Shown: positions 15,857 through 23,993 of the stretch, piece by piece | Numbering within the stretch: position 1 is the stretch's first letter | Layout: each line of letters starts with the position of its first letter | From: Chrysochromulina tobinii | Lineage: Eukaryota > Haptophyta > Prymnesiales > Chrysochromulinaceae | NCBI GenBank assembly: GCA_001275005.1 | Contig: JWZX01001646.1 | Coordinates: 1-23,993 of the forward strand | Length of the DNA: 23,993 nt | Direction of reading: 5' to 3' | Position numbers and translations under genes: made by a program | Notes under the pieces: generated by a model | What the model was told of the DNA's origin: nothing | What the model saw: the letters and a program-made list of their open reading frames with translations, nothing else | The model's database searches: none

Positions 15857-16534
15857 TCACCGCTCTTGACGGGGTTTGCGTTGACTCGGCAAGCAGCGCT
15901 CCAGGTGGACGATCAGATCCTCCGGCGAGTGGAAGTGCGCCGTCGCCGGCCTATCCTTCCTTGGTGGCGGTGGCTGCGCACCGCTCCGAAAGCGCTTCTC
16001 GTACTGGATCTCCAAGGCGTCGCCCTCTGCATCGAGCTTGAGCTCCAGGTTGGGCCTGCGCGTGCAGGCGGCGAACGGATCGTCAGCGATGAGCAAGCGA
16101 GCAGGTGGTTGGCAACGCTTTTGCACTCACCCTCGCGGGTAGGCAGAGCAAAGCAGCACGATCCCTTCGACGTGGGCCTCGTCGCAGAGCGCCGTGTCTG
16201 AATCCACGGCCAGCGAAAATTTAGATCCCGAGACCACGCGTGCCGCGCACGACAGGCAGCGGCCACGGCGGCAGTCGCTGCATGGAAGGAGCCCAGCAAG
16301 CTCCGCCGCACGAAGCACGCTCTGATTCTCAGCGACGCTAAGAGTGTGCCGCTGCTCGTCGGCGCTGACGAGTGTCACGTCCCACACGCGGCTGGGATTG
16401 GACGAGGGCAGCACCATCGCCGTTGGTAGCAGTAACCAATGCACGAGCATCGTGATGGACCTTTGATGCTCGTCCGAGGCCCAACGAGATGAACGAAGCG
16501 GAAGTGTGAATAGACACCATAGACGCGTCATCAT
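15857..16534 (-). CDS. Plant-type [2Fe-2S] ferredoxin-like protein, two exons
   Basis: Spliced as 16534-16131 plus 16055-15857 it gives 200 residues. The ferredoxin fold spans about residues 50-135. Cluster ligands are C88-x4-C93-x2-C96 and C129 in LLCSAYP, the plant-type spacing; extra cysteines are at 85 and 117. It would carry single electrons, probably in the plastid or another organelle. The N-terminal 50 residues are a possible presequence; a second ATG (residue 29) begins a hydrophobic stretch, MLVHWLLLPTAMVL, that could be a signal peptide. After the usual ferredoxin end a 65-residue extension, NLELKLDAEGDALEIQYEKR onwards, is carried by exon 2. Such an extension is unusual; it may bind a partner. 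Family call firm, location uncertain. Confidence 0.82.
16056..16130 (-). other. Intron of the ferredoxin-like gene (75 nt)
   Basis: It has minus-strand donor GAGG|GTGAGT and acceptor CGCGCAG|GCCC. It is in phase 2 and the join reads YPRG-PNLELK without a stop. Without splicing the frame ends shortly after the last cluster cysteine. Confidence 0.75.
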
Positions 16535-16737
16535 GCAGTCTCAAAAAGGTGCCGAGATGAGCCCCTCGTCAACCATCGGGCAGGACGTTAACCCCCTGCG
16601 CGTTGCGCGCCTACAGACGGTAATGATGTTGTACAGGTACTTAGGCAACAGGGGGAGAATATCTTAAAGATGGCCGGCCGGCAAGAGCGTAGAGCCTCTA
16701 AAACCTGCAACCTACACCTGGCTCAGAGGTTGTCGTG

Positions 16738-18285
16738 TCACCTGATGCTCATTCCGCGGAAACCCTGCGAGGTGTGCGCCAATTGAACTGTCACGCACGA
16801 GTCGGCGGCGGGCGCGCCTGCCCTCGTGCGCGCTCGCGGCGGATCGATGGCTAAGGGCGGCACCGGCGCCGCGTCGTGGAGTGACTCCATCCAGCTTCTG
16901 AGCGATGGCGCGCCGCCGGTAGCGGCCCGCAGCTCCTCGCCGGCCGCCGCGCGAGACGCCCCCGCCGGCGTGGGCGCGGGCGCCGCAGCCGTCGCCATCA
17001 CCTCCCTACCGGCCGCCGGCTTGGTGCCAAAGCAGTCAACGGCCAATTCGCCGGTGCTCGAGGACATGGCCACGGGCGCCGTGATGAGCGCCTTGACCAC
17101 TTCGCCGGTGCTCGAGGTCATGGCCCCGGGCGCCGTGATGAGCGCCGCTCCAGGTGCCCCCAGTGTCTCTCCCACAGCGTGACGATCGTCGTCGACGGCT
17201 GTCGACGCGTCCCAATGCCGTTGCCTCGCGTACCGCGACCGTACGACGGTCGTCTGCGGCGTGGCGTACGCGCTGAGAAGTTTGGACACGTGGCCGAGCG
17301 GCGGCGGCGGACGGCCGATGGGCAGGTCCTGATTCTCATCCGACGCACCCCCGAGGGGATCCGCCGCCGCCGCTGCTGCCAAGGCTGCTAAGGCTATCTC
17401 GTAGTCCGCGGGCAAGGCCGCCTCGCCGTCCTCGGGCGACAGTGGCGCCGGCTCCTCGGCGATCGAGCTGTGTGGCTCTGCGCGGAAGAGACGACTGGAC
17501 GCGAGGCCGGCCTTGGACCGATAGCGCTGGCTCATGGCGTGCAGCGCGCGGCGCGGGCCGGCCTGAACAGAGGCTTCGAGACCCGCCAAGCGCGCCGTCG
17601 CCGAGGCCGGCCGCAGAGGCGCGATTAGGGGCGCCTCGAGCATGAAGGGCAGCGGCCCGGCCGGCGGCGGCCGTAGCATCGCGTGCAAGCCGGCGTTTCG
17701 TTTGTGCTGGCGCTCAAGGACCCGGCGCACGCCTGCGCTGCCGGCGCGAGCGCGCGCCTCGCCGATCGAGAGGTTGGGCTGGTTGTCGGCGACGACGGTC
17801 GGTTTGGGTTCGGCGACCACCGCGACGGTGGCACTCGCGCCACTCGCGCCGAGGCAGTAGTAGCCACTGCTGCCGCAGAGTTGTGCATGGGCGTCCGCTA
17901 CGCTCAAAAGCTCGGCGCTTCTCGGCGAGCCAGGGCTATCAGTAGCTTGCCGTGGTGGCGCGCGTTTATGCGCCGAGTTGGGTCGCGACTTTGGCGGCGA
18001 GGATGGCTTCGCCGAGTTGGGTCGCGACCTTGTCGGCGAATGATGCGAAAGTACAAAGGCGACGAACTGGTCGGATGGATCCGACGGCGAGGATGGTTGC
18101 CGAGAGGAGTTGGGCGGCGCCGCCGAACAGCCAAGCCCATCGTACTTGTTGGCGCCGATCACCTGGATGGGTGGCACGCTCGGAGTGAGCGGCTCGCTGG
18201 AACGCACGGCAGCGGACGCTGGCCTCGTGGACACACGAGCTGCGTGTAGAGCCGACGGAGGCCGCGTGGAAGCGCGCTGGTTCAT
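16738..18285 (-). CDS. Disordered protein with RPxSA motifs
   Basis: A 515-residue protein rich in Ala, Pro, Ser and Arg, of unknown function. Five RPxSA motifs are visible: TRPPSAL, TRPASAA, SRPNSAK, SRPNSAH and LRPASAT. Such basic RPxSA elements recur, from general experience, in microtubule- and cilium-associated proteins, so a flagellar role is a guess. Internal duplications are present: a 39-bp-offset copy (17971/18010) encoding SRPNSA twice, and a 54-bp-offset copy (17047/17101) encoding ALITAP-AM-SSTGE twice. No domain with a fixed fold is evident. ATG 18285 was chosen; another in-frame ATG at 18372 would add 29 residues. It is head-to-head with the dynein-tail-like gene. Confidence 0.6.
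   Translation of the reverse strand: MNQRASTRPPSALHAARVSTRPASAAVRSSEPLTPSVPPIQVIGANKYDGLGCSAAPPNSSRQPSSPSDPSDQFVAFVLSHHSPTRSRPNSAKPSSPPKSRPNSAHKRAPPRQATDSPGSPRSAELLSVADAHAQLCGSSGYYCLGASGASATVAVVAEPKPTVVADNQPNLSIGEARARAGSAGVRRVLERQHKRNAGLHAMLRPPPAGPLPFMLEAPLIAPLRPASATARLAGLEASVQAGPRRALHAMSQRYRSKAGLASSRLFRAEPHSSIAEEPAPLSPEDGEAALPADYEIALAALAAAAAADPLGGASDENQDLPIGRPPPPLGHVSKLLSAYATPQTTVVRSRYARQRHWDASTAVDDDRHAVGETLGAPGAALITAPGAMTSSTGEVVKALITAPVAMSSSTGELAVDCFGTKPAAGREVMATAAAPAPTPAGASRAAAGEELRAATGGAPSLRSWMESLHDAAPVPPLAIDPPRARTRAGAPAADSCVTVQLAHTSQGFRGMSIR
17047..17146 (-). repeat. 46-bp near-identical tandem duplication (54-bp period)
   Basis: The copies at 17047-17092 and 17101-17146 differ at two bases. 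The period of 18 codons preserves the frame and duplicates the peptide ALITAP-AM-SSTGE in the RPxSA protein. Confidence 0.85.
17971..18028 (-). repeat. 19-bp direct repeat, 39-bp period
   Basis: CGCCGAGTTGGGTCGCGAC occurs at 17971-17989 and 18010-18028. The 13-codon period keeps the frame and doubles the SRPNSA motif in the protein on the minus strand. Confidence 0.85.
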
Positions 18286-18479
18286 GGCTGCGCTCCACTG
18301 CGGTTGCAGCGAGCACAAGATGTGGACGGCACATTTACCAAAACGGCGCTGGTGATAGACAGCGCAAAACATTCGCAAAATAGCGGGCGCTCATTCGTAA
18401 CCATGCCAAACGTCTTTTTGTGTCGCCCAAAGGCAGGCGTCGCAGAAGAACGCCCAGTCTTGTGGTCAGTCAACTTATC
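18286..18479. promoter_or_regulatory. Divergent intergenic region (RPxSA / dynein-tail-like)
   Basis: 194 bases lie between the two chosen start codons, or about 107 if the upstream ATG at 18372 is used. The segment around 18355-18420 is AT-richer (GCAAAACATTCGCAAAATAG) and is the likeliest promoter core. No named motif was recognised. Confidence 0.4.
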
Positions 18480-21400
18480 ATGCCAGTGACGAGCACCTCG
18501 CGCCTCAGACCAACGCCGCGCTCGCACTCGCCGCGCCGGCTCCCGCCCGTGGAGCTACCCATGGAGCTGCCACTGCCGGCGGCCGCTAGGGCACCGCTGG
18601 CGCCCAACTCGCTGCTCTCTCCGCGAGCCCAAAAGCCGCAATTCCTTGTCCGCGATGAGGTAGTAGTAGCACCGCCGACACGAAAGCTCAGGCCGCCGGC
18701 CGCACCACAGGCTGCCAAGCCGCCGGCCGCTGAGCCGCCGGGCGCCGAACCGTCCGCCGCCGAGCTTCCGGCCGCCGAGCCGTCGGCCGCCGAGCCGCCA
18801 GCCATCGCTGCCCCGCTGTCGCTGGCCGATGCTGCCTTCTTTCGCTTTTTGCGCGGCGGCAGCGGCCTCGAGAGCCTCATCGTGTCGCTGCGCAGCGCGC
18901 GGCCGAGCTCGTCGCGCTTCGGGTATTTTTGCGAGGAGGCGTGGGCCGAGCGCGGGGCGGCGCCACTGCCCAACCCCTTTAGCCTGCTGCACACGCTGAT
19001 GGCCGCAGGCGATCGGAGCGACGTGCCGGCGCGGTACATGACTGTCTCACAGGGTGGCGTGACGCTGTGGGCGGACGGCGAGGCACGCGAGTGCCACACG
19101 CTCTACGAGTGGCACCAAGCGCACGCCTCCTTTGAGCGCGTCGCCCATGCACCAGTGCTCCGACGCTTCCGCAAGCGTTACACGTTGAGCCGGTGGAAGC
19201 GCATGGTGCAGGGGCAGCGCAGCGTGCGCCTGCGTGCGGCGCTCCTGCGTGCCCAGCGTACACCGGAGCCGGACAATCACGACCAGTTCGACTTCGCCAA
19301 CACGGTCAACGCCTTCGTGCACGCGCCCCTCGCGCTCATAAGACGCACGTGTGGCTGGATCCTCTCCCAAGAGCTCCAGCCCTCACAGCTCACCGGTGCT
19401 TCTGGCCCAGGGCAAGTGCCACCGGTAGAGCTCGGACCCTTGAACGGCGTGGCACTCGCGGCCGCGATCGAGGAGCAGCTCTACTTCGTCACGCGCGCCC
19501 TACTGAGCGCATCGGACGCGCTCCAGCAGTCGATCAGCAAGAAGGAGGCGCAACCGCTCGCTCTCGTGCCCGAGGCTGGCTGTCGCTTCCTGATGGAGAA
19601 GTACTCGCCCCGCCTGTACCCGGCGATCGTGGGCAAGCACTTCAACCAGGCTGCGGAGCTGCGCGGGCTGCGCTCGCCCCGCGACATCCACGTGTGGCGC
19701 CCTCCCATGGCGCCGACGTTACATGGTGTGTCACTCGCGCGTCTGGACACGTGGATCGAAGAGCGCGAGCCCGCGTCCCTGGAGCACACCGCGGCTCAAG
19801 TGCGTCGGCAGCATCTGCTCGTAGTGGGTAGGGTGGTGCGTGGTGCCGACGCGGGCGTCATGAGCGCGGTGCTACAGCTCCCGTTGAATGCGCTGCGCGC
19901 CTTCAGGGCACACTTCAAGTCGATGGGATGGAAGCGACTCACCGGCAACGACGCGCCGCCTGTGCTCACGCTGCGCATCGAGCGCACGTGGGCGTCCGCA
20001 GCGGGTGCCTCCCAGCCGCTGCGGCTGGTGTCTCCTAGTGCCAAGGAGCTTGTGCAGATGCTCCTGCGCCGGTGCGTCGGCTGCCTGCAGGGGCTTCATC
20101 TGCCGTCGGAGGCCGAGGCATTCACAGAGGCCCTCGAGCTGCATGAACAGGCAATGCTCGGCATCCCGCGGCCCGCCAAGCCCGCCACGGTCGATCCACC
20201 CCTACCCGACTGGTGCTCGTGGTGGAGCCTCCTACACCCCTCACCACGTCCTGGCACGAGCGGCGAGGACGACCAAGAGAGCGCGGGCGCGGCGGCGGCG
20301 GACGCGGACGCGGAGCGTGCGGCGCAGGCTGCGTGGGCGACGTTTGGCAAGTATGACCTCGATGGTGGCGGCACCATCGACCGGAAAGAGCTGCAGCTCG
20401 CCCTGGCGGATCTGGGCCTCGAGGTGACCAACGAGGAGCTGTCGACTCTGCTGTCCAAGTTTGGCAGGGAGGGTGATCTGGACATGGACACCTTCGCCAC
20501 GCTGGTCATCGGGCTGAACCGACACCGGCAGGCGGCGCACGCCGCCGCTGAGGCCGCCGCGCAAGCCGCCGCCGAAGCGGCCGCACAGGCTGCCCTCGTC
20601 GCTGCCGCCCGCAACCCTTTTGCGACGTTCGACGAGCCCCCGCCAACCGCCGTCGCAGCCGCCGCCACGCCCGCGCCCGCGCTGTCCTCGATGGCCTTTC
20701 TGTTGAAAGGCGACCTTGCGGCGGCCGCCGCCTTCAGCGCCGCGCCCGCTCCGCGTCCGAACCGGCGCACGCTGCGCGAGTGCCTCACACAGTACTACTT
20801 CGAGTGCCCCGCGCCGCCGGTCGTTGCGATCCTCGAGGAGCTTGAGATGGTGCTCGAGACGGCGCTCAAGCGCGCCGAGGAGGCGGCGCTGCGCCATCCG
20901 CCCTTTGTGGCGGCAGCACGCGAGGGCGGCGCGCAGCATGAGCTCTCTGAGCGTGCGCCGACGCTGCGCAGTCTAGACGTGGGCTGCATCCGCGTCGATG
21001 GTGCCGAGCTCTGGCCGGTTGAGGACCGAGAGGTGGACCTCGCGCCTTATTTCGCGCCCGTGAGTCTCAACTCGCTCGTCCTCGAGTTTGGCGGCGAGGG
21101 CGCCATCAAGGTCAAAGAGGACGCCGCGCAAGCCGCCGCCGAAGCGGCCGCCCAGGCACCCGTGAGCGCGGCGGACACGCTCGCGACCCTGATCGCCTTT
21201 GCCAAGAACCTACAGAAGGCGAAGGAACTCGAGCAGCAGAAGAAAGAAGAAGCACAGGCCGCAGCGGCGCGCCGGGCTCGTGACGAGGAAGACGAGGCGA
21301 GGGAGGCTCGCCTCAAGGCGCAGCAGGAGAAGTCGAGGCTGCGGCGCGAGGCCGAGGCCAAGGAGCGCGAGGAGGAGGAGCGCCGGCAGCGTGAGGCGGC

Positions 21401-21518
21401 GGCGGCGAAGGCGGCGAAGGAGGCCGCCGCCGCCAAGGAGAGGCAAGCGCTGCTGGCAGCCGGAGGGACACTGAGCAAAGCGCTGTTTGCTCAGAGTCGC
21501 TCCGGGGAGGCTACTTAA
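18480..21518 (+). CDS. Dynein heavy-chain tail-like protein with EF-hand and coiled coil
   Basis: A 1012-residue protein. After a proline-rich, AEP-repeat N-terminus (to about 115), residues 186-245 read YMTVSQGGVTLWADGE, then L-x-EW, F-x-RFRKRY and LSRWKRMV, matching by memory the N-terminal tail of axonemal inner-arm dynein heavy chains (YYTxSxxG, LxxW, FxxFxxW, LxxWxxxxR). No AAA ATPase motor follows. One canonical EF-hand (DLDGGGTIDRKEL, about 625-637) is followed by a degenerate partner (FGREGDLDMDTF). Residues 680-710 and the region after 880 are alanine-rich; 905-1000 is a strongly charged coiled coil of K/E/R/A. A motorless, calcium-responsive dynein-arm docking or regulatory role is plausible but inferred. 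The start is ATG 18480; an upstream GTG would add 20 residues. Confidence 0.65.
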   Translation: MPVTSTSRLRPTPRSHSPRRLPPVELPMELPLPAAARAPLAPNSLLSPRAQKPQFLVRDEVVVAPPTRKLRPPAAPQAAKPPAAEPPGAEPSAAELPAAEPSAAEPPAIAAPLSLADAAFFRFLRGGSGLESLIVSLRSARPSSSRFGYFCEEAWAERGAAPLPNPFSLLHTLMAAGDRSDVPARYMTVSQGGVTLWADGEARECHTLYEWHQAHASFERVAHAPVLRRFRKRYTLSRWKRMVQGQRSVRLRAALLRAQRTPEPDNHDQFDFANTVNAFVHAPLALIRRTCGWILSQELQPSQLTGASGPGQVPPVELGPLNGVALAAAIEEQLYFVTRALLSASDALQQSISKKEAQPLALVPEAGCRFLMEKYSPRLYPAIVGKHFNQAAELRGLRSPRDIHVWRPPMAPTLHGVSLARLDTWIEEREPASLEHTAAQVRRQHLLVVGRVVRGADAGVMSAVLQLPLNALRAFRAHFKSMGWKRLTGNDAPPVLTLRIERTWASAAGASQPLRLVSPSAKELVQMLLRRCVGCLQGLHLPSEAEAFTEALELHEQAMLGIPRPAKPATVDPPLPDWCSWWSLLHPSPRPGTSGEDDQESAGAAAADADAERAAQAAWATFGKYDLDGGGTIDRKELQLALADLGLEVTNEELSTLLSKFGREGDLDMDTFATLVIGLNRHRQAAHAAAEAAAQAAAEAAAQAALVAAARNPFATFDEPPPTAVAAAATPAPALSSMAFLLKGDLAAAAAFSAAPAPRPNRRTLRECLTQYYFECPAPPVVAILEELEMVLETALKRAEEAALRHPPFVAAAREGGAQHELSERAPTLRSLDVGCIRVDGAELWPVEDREVDLAPYFAPVSLNSLVLEFGGEGAIKVKEDAAQAAAEAAAQAPVSAADTLATLIAFAKNLQKAKELEQQKKEEAQAAAARRARDEEDEAREARLKAQQEKSRLRREAEAKEREEEERRQREAAAAKAAKEAAAAKERQALLAAGGTLSKALFAQSRSGEAT

Positions 21519-21937
21519 GCCGACCATAAGGATACCACCCACCGCGGCTGTCTTGCTGTGGACTTTTACACTTTTGTGTGTGGCGACCATGTACATGTAC
21601 CGCTGTGGACATCCACATCGCACATGCAGGAAACTCACACCTGTTCTAGAAAATGCGCGACGCGCGCTGGGCGCACTTTTTTGACCAGGGCGCAGGGGGA
21701 CCTGCTTACTACCCTTGCTTACTACACAGGTAATTACTCAGTAGGAAGGTCCAAGGTCCTTCCACTCAGTTTGAAATCAGGGTATGAGGAATGGGTGGAA
21801 ATCCAGATATTAATCCCTCCCCTACCGGTAACCCCTTGGGTAAAAGTCAAGTCTATACTTGACTTGACTTGACTTGACTTGAACTACGCGCGCACGACGG
21901 CGCTTCAACTCTTGAAGAGGCTCTCGACGCCTATTTG
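21519..21937. other. Intergenic region with ACTTG microsatellite
   Basis: These 419 bases lie between two plus-strand genes. They contain a repeated TTGCTTACTAC word (about 21702-21735) and the ACTTG array at 21857-21881. From 21878 onward the frame of the next gene is already open (reading STLEEALDAYL before its first ATG), so the true start of that gene may lie upstream across an intron. Confidence 0.4.
21846..21881 (+). repeat. ACTTG pentanucleotide array with hairpin
   Basis: Five perfect ACTTG units run from 21857 to 21881. Just before, GTCAAGT (21846-21852) is the exact complement of ACTTGAC (21857-21863) around a CTAT loop, giving a 7-bp stem that can slide along the repeat. Confidence 0.9.
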
Positions 21938-23221
21938 ATGATGTCGGATGCTGCGGGCGATGGCGTGCCGTTTGAAGAGCCGCTGCATGCTCTGCCGCCG
22001 AATACCATCGATGTGAGCGAGCCACCGGAGGCCGAGGAAAAAGACGAGCTCGAGAAGGAGGACGCCAACGGCGGCAGCGGCGACGCAGCAAAGAAGAAGA
22101 AGAAGAAGAAGAAGAAGAAGGCTTGTGGCGATTCGGCAGAGGCCTCCCTCGCGAACCTGCAGGGAGAACCGCAGGGAGAGTGGCTCCCTGCGAACCTGCA
22201 GGGAGAGGCCTCGCGGCAGGCCGGGGCCTTGCAGCCGACAGGCTTCAAGCTCAAGGAGCGCGTCGAATGCCGCGATCACGGCAAAGAATGGAAGGTCGGC
22301 AGGGTGGTCTGCTTGGAGCCGCTGATGGTGCAGCCCGATGGAGAAACGTGGGTCAAGGGGTTCACGTGGGACGAGGTGCGGGTTCCAGAAAAGCCGCCGC
22401 CGTCAGAAAAGCGGTTTTTCACAGACTTTGAAAGCGAGCGAAGAGTGGCGATGGGCACTGCAGCTACGTGGACTCCCGCGGAGCTCATCGAGATCGCGCG
22501 GCGCCGTCGGATTCTCGAGGGCGCTGAGCTGCTCTCCGACGAGCAAGTCATGAAAGCTACATGCCACGGTGAGGAGAAGCCGTTTATCGCCGCCAACACG
22601 GGGCACACGGCTGAGGAGCTCGCCAAGGAGGACATGAGTCGGGGTGTGGATGGCAGTTTGGCGGTGGCTTGTATGACTGGCAACGTCGGCTTGCTTCGGG
22701 GCTGCCTGGCCAGCGGCATGAATCCCAACCAGCGCATCCTGAAGACAAATTGCACGGCGCTCATGTGCGCAGTCGAAGCGCCGTGCCATGGCAAGGTGGA
22801 AAATGTCATCGGCTGCGTGGCCTTGCTTCTCAACTTCCGCGCCGACCCAAATGTCATGGATGACAAGTCGCACACGGCGCTGCACCGCGCCTACGTGATG
22901 CAGCTGCCTGCCGTCGTCGACTTGTTGCTAGCTGGCGGCGCCATGGCCAAGCAGTGCGAGTGGGGCAAGTGCTCAAAGTGCCAGCTTCAGACGAAGCTCG
23001 CTCTGCGGCGCAAGCCGCACCCGGCGAGCGAGCCCGTCCGAGCCGCTCGAGAGGCGGTGGAGAAGGTCAAGAAGGCGGAGCGCGAAGCCAACACGTTTGA
23101 GAAGGTCCTCGAGGAGGAGTTTGGGGGCGGGATTGACTTGCTCGACTTCGCCAAGCTGCTCGAGGAAGAAAAGGCTGGTGGGAGCATGGGTGGGAGGCAG
23201 CATCCACCAGCAATCGGGTGA
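21938..23221 (+). CDS. Ankyrin-repeat protein with poly-lysine tract
   Basis: A 427-residue protein. The N-terminus is acidic, then a run of ten lysines (an AAG microsatellite at 22091-22120), which may act as a nuclear localisation signal. A duplicated NLQGE element (22157 and 22194) follows. Residues about 103-150 hold an F-K-x-x-x-RVECR ... W-x-x-GRVV unit, a small Tudor/SH3-like module often joined to ankyrin repeats in algal proteins. About 234-340 contain three ankyrin-like repeats (LAVACMTGNVGLLRGCLASG, ALMCAVEAPC ... LLLNFRADPNV, TALHRAYVMQLPAVVDLLLAGG). A CEWGKCSKCQ zinc-knuckle-like segment and a charged helical tail close it. Partner and role are unknown. The ATG at 21938 is the first in frame after the stop at 21875, but coding may begin upstream. 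Confidence 0.78.
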   Translation: MMSDAAGDGVPFEEPLHALPPNTIDVSEPPEAEEKDELEKEDANGGSGDAAKKKKKKKKKKACGDSAEASLANLQGEPQGEWLPANLQGEASRQAGALQPTGFKLKERVECRDHGKEWKVGRVVCLEPLMVQPDGETWVKGFTWDEVRVPEKPPPSEKRFFTDFESERRVAMGTAATWTPAELIEIARRRRILEGAELLSDEQVMKATCHGEEKPFIAANTGHTAEELAKEDMSRGVDGSLAVACMTGNVGLLRGCLASGMNPNQRILKTNCTALMCAVEAPCHGKVENVIGCVALLLNFRADPNVMDDKSHTALHRAYVMQLPAVVDLLLAGGAMAKQCEWGKCSKCQLQTKLALRRKPHPASEPVRAAREAVEKVKKAEREANTFEKVLEEEFGGGIDLLDFAKLLEEEKAGGSMGGRQHPPAIG

Positions 23222-23907
23222 AAGGTATTACATGGTAAACATTCATGACGAGGTGTTACGTAGAATCCTCAAGTGACAGATTTGAGATTATCATATCAGA
23301 CTATTCTTCATCTGTATCAGCAATCAGGCACAGCCGCTGCCACTAAAATCATTGTTAGTATCATCAATCATGAACGTCTAGTATTTTTGTCCCCGGCTCA
23401 GTGGCAGCGGCGGTAGCGTTGCGCGTGGGGGCTGTGGGCGGGTGTGGCTGGGGCCTGGGGGAAGTTGCACAAGTTGAAAGTCGATGCTTGGGGAGCTCTT
23501 TGGGGGGCGGCGGTGTTATCTAAGCTTTCAGAACGAGTCGCCGCTCACCGGGCCGTCGGCTACCAAAACTTCAAAAGCACCGTCCCCGCACACTACGACC
23601 ATAATTCTCCGTACGGCGCTAGAGCCTAGACCGCTAGTACCTAGTAGTCGTACGCTTCGCAACCTAAAGCATGACCTAAAAGGGGTCAAGGGAAAGTATA
23701 CATTGGGGTGCGTGGATAGGGACGCAAGCCACATACCAAAGGAGAACAGCCCCCAGCTCGACTGGTTGTGTTGAAGAGCTCACTACTATTGTACAACGCG
23801 CAAGTTTGAGAGCCGGCGACATCTACAGAATAAAATGGGATCGTCGGAAAAAAGTCGTCGTTTTCCTGGGTCGAGCTTGGCCCATCGGGCGCCCGATTGT
23901 GGCGCGG
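23222..23907. other. Intergenic region near window end
   Basis: Bases 23222-23390 are clearly AT-rich (likely 3' UTR and spacer); 23395-23470 are G-rich; the rest is mixed. No ATG-initiated gene is supported. One plus frame is open from 23680 to the window end and reads coherently into the partial CDS at 23908, so part of this may be 5' coding sequence or an exon. Confidence 0.4.
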
Positions 23908-23993
23908 ATGCCCGCCCTCGTGCTCATCGAAGACATGGAGTGGACGGACGAAGAGCAGGCGGTGCTGGCGCGTGCCGAGACGCTGCGCTCTAA
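23908..23993 (+). CDS. Possible gene start, truncated by window end
   Basis: The ATG at 23908 opens a frame, MPALVLIEDMEWTDEEQA and onward, of 28 codons that runs off the window. Its acidic, helical sequence looks like real protein. The same frame is open back to 23680 without an earlier ATG, so the true start may be spliced. Too short to name. Confidence 0.3.
   Translation, partial: MPALVLIEDMEWTDEEQAVLARAETLRS

Noticed and set aside
23444-23629. A 61-codon plus-strand open frame beginning at a GTG
   Set aside because: It has no ATG start, a G-rich origin and no domain; unlikely as a nuclear gene.
1-23993. Mobile elements, rRNA and tRNA genes
   Set aside because: No transposase, reverse transcriptase, terminal repeats, rRNA core or tRNA T-arm sequence was recognised by eye. 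A tRNA scan was not possible here.

Overview
The window reads as nuclear DNA of a GC-rich, plastid-bearing, flagellated unicellular alga. Genes are compact, lie on both strands and carry few, short GT-AG introns. The ClpR-like gene has a signal peptide followed by an aromatic residue at the presumed cleavage point (GA|WQ), as expected for import into a complex (secondary) plastid. There is also a mitochondrial ribosomal protein, an adenylate-kinase-8-like protein and a protein resembling the tail of an axonemal dynein heavy chain. Together these suggest a haptophyte or similar secondary alga. That placement is inference; no rRNA or organelle marker is present.

Layout: 1-649, no firm gene, G-rich motifs and one possible minus-strand exon. 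650-3082 (-), EF-hand protein with two SH3-like repeats. 3369-4724 (+), membrane-anchored prolyl 4-hydroxylase with ShKT-type cysteine modules, divergent from the EF-hand gene. 5197-8632 (-), fused PabA-PabB-PabC for 4-aminobenzoate synthesis, broken by one extra base near 8308. 8749-9816 (+), zinc-finger/GNAT-like protein, divergent from it. 9817-10738, the largest gap, with a 17-unit array of CTGTCGAG at about 11-bp spacing. 10739-12181 (-), AK8-like tandem adenylate kinase with both P-loops degenerate. 12330-13237 (+), two-exon plastid ClpR. 13238-14601, a lower-GC stretch holding one small gene (13669-14049). 14602-15306 (+), mitochondrial uL24 with extra downstream exons up to 15644. 15857-16534 (-), two-exon [2Fe-2S] ferredoxin-like protein. 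16738-18285 (-), disordered protein with five RPxSA motifs. 18480-21518 (+), dynein-tail-like EF-hand/coiled-coil protein. 21938-23221 (+), ankyrin-repeat protein. 23908-23993, possible start of a further gene.

No single co-regulated pathway spans the window. Four head-to-head pairs share short intergenic promoters: 650/3369, 8632/8749, 12181/12330 and 18285/18480. The AK8-like, RPxSA, dynein-tail-like and EF-hand genes have a flagellar flavour, while PabABC, ClpR, ferredoxin and uL24m serve metabolism and organelles. Start codons given here are the first plausible ATG, and introns are inferred from GT-AG signals that keep the reading frame; none has transcript support.
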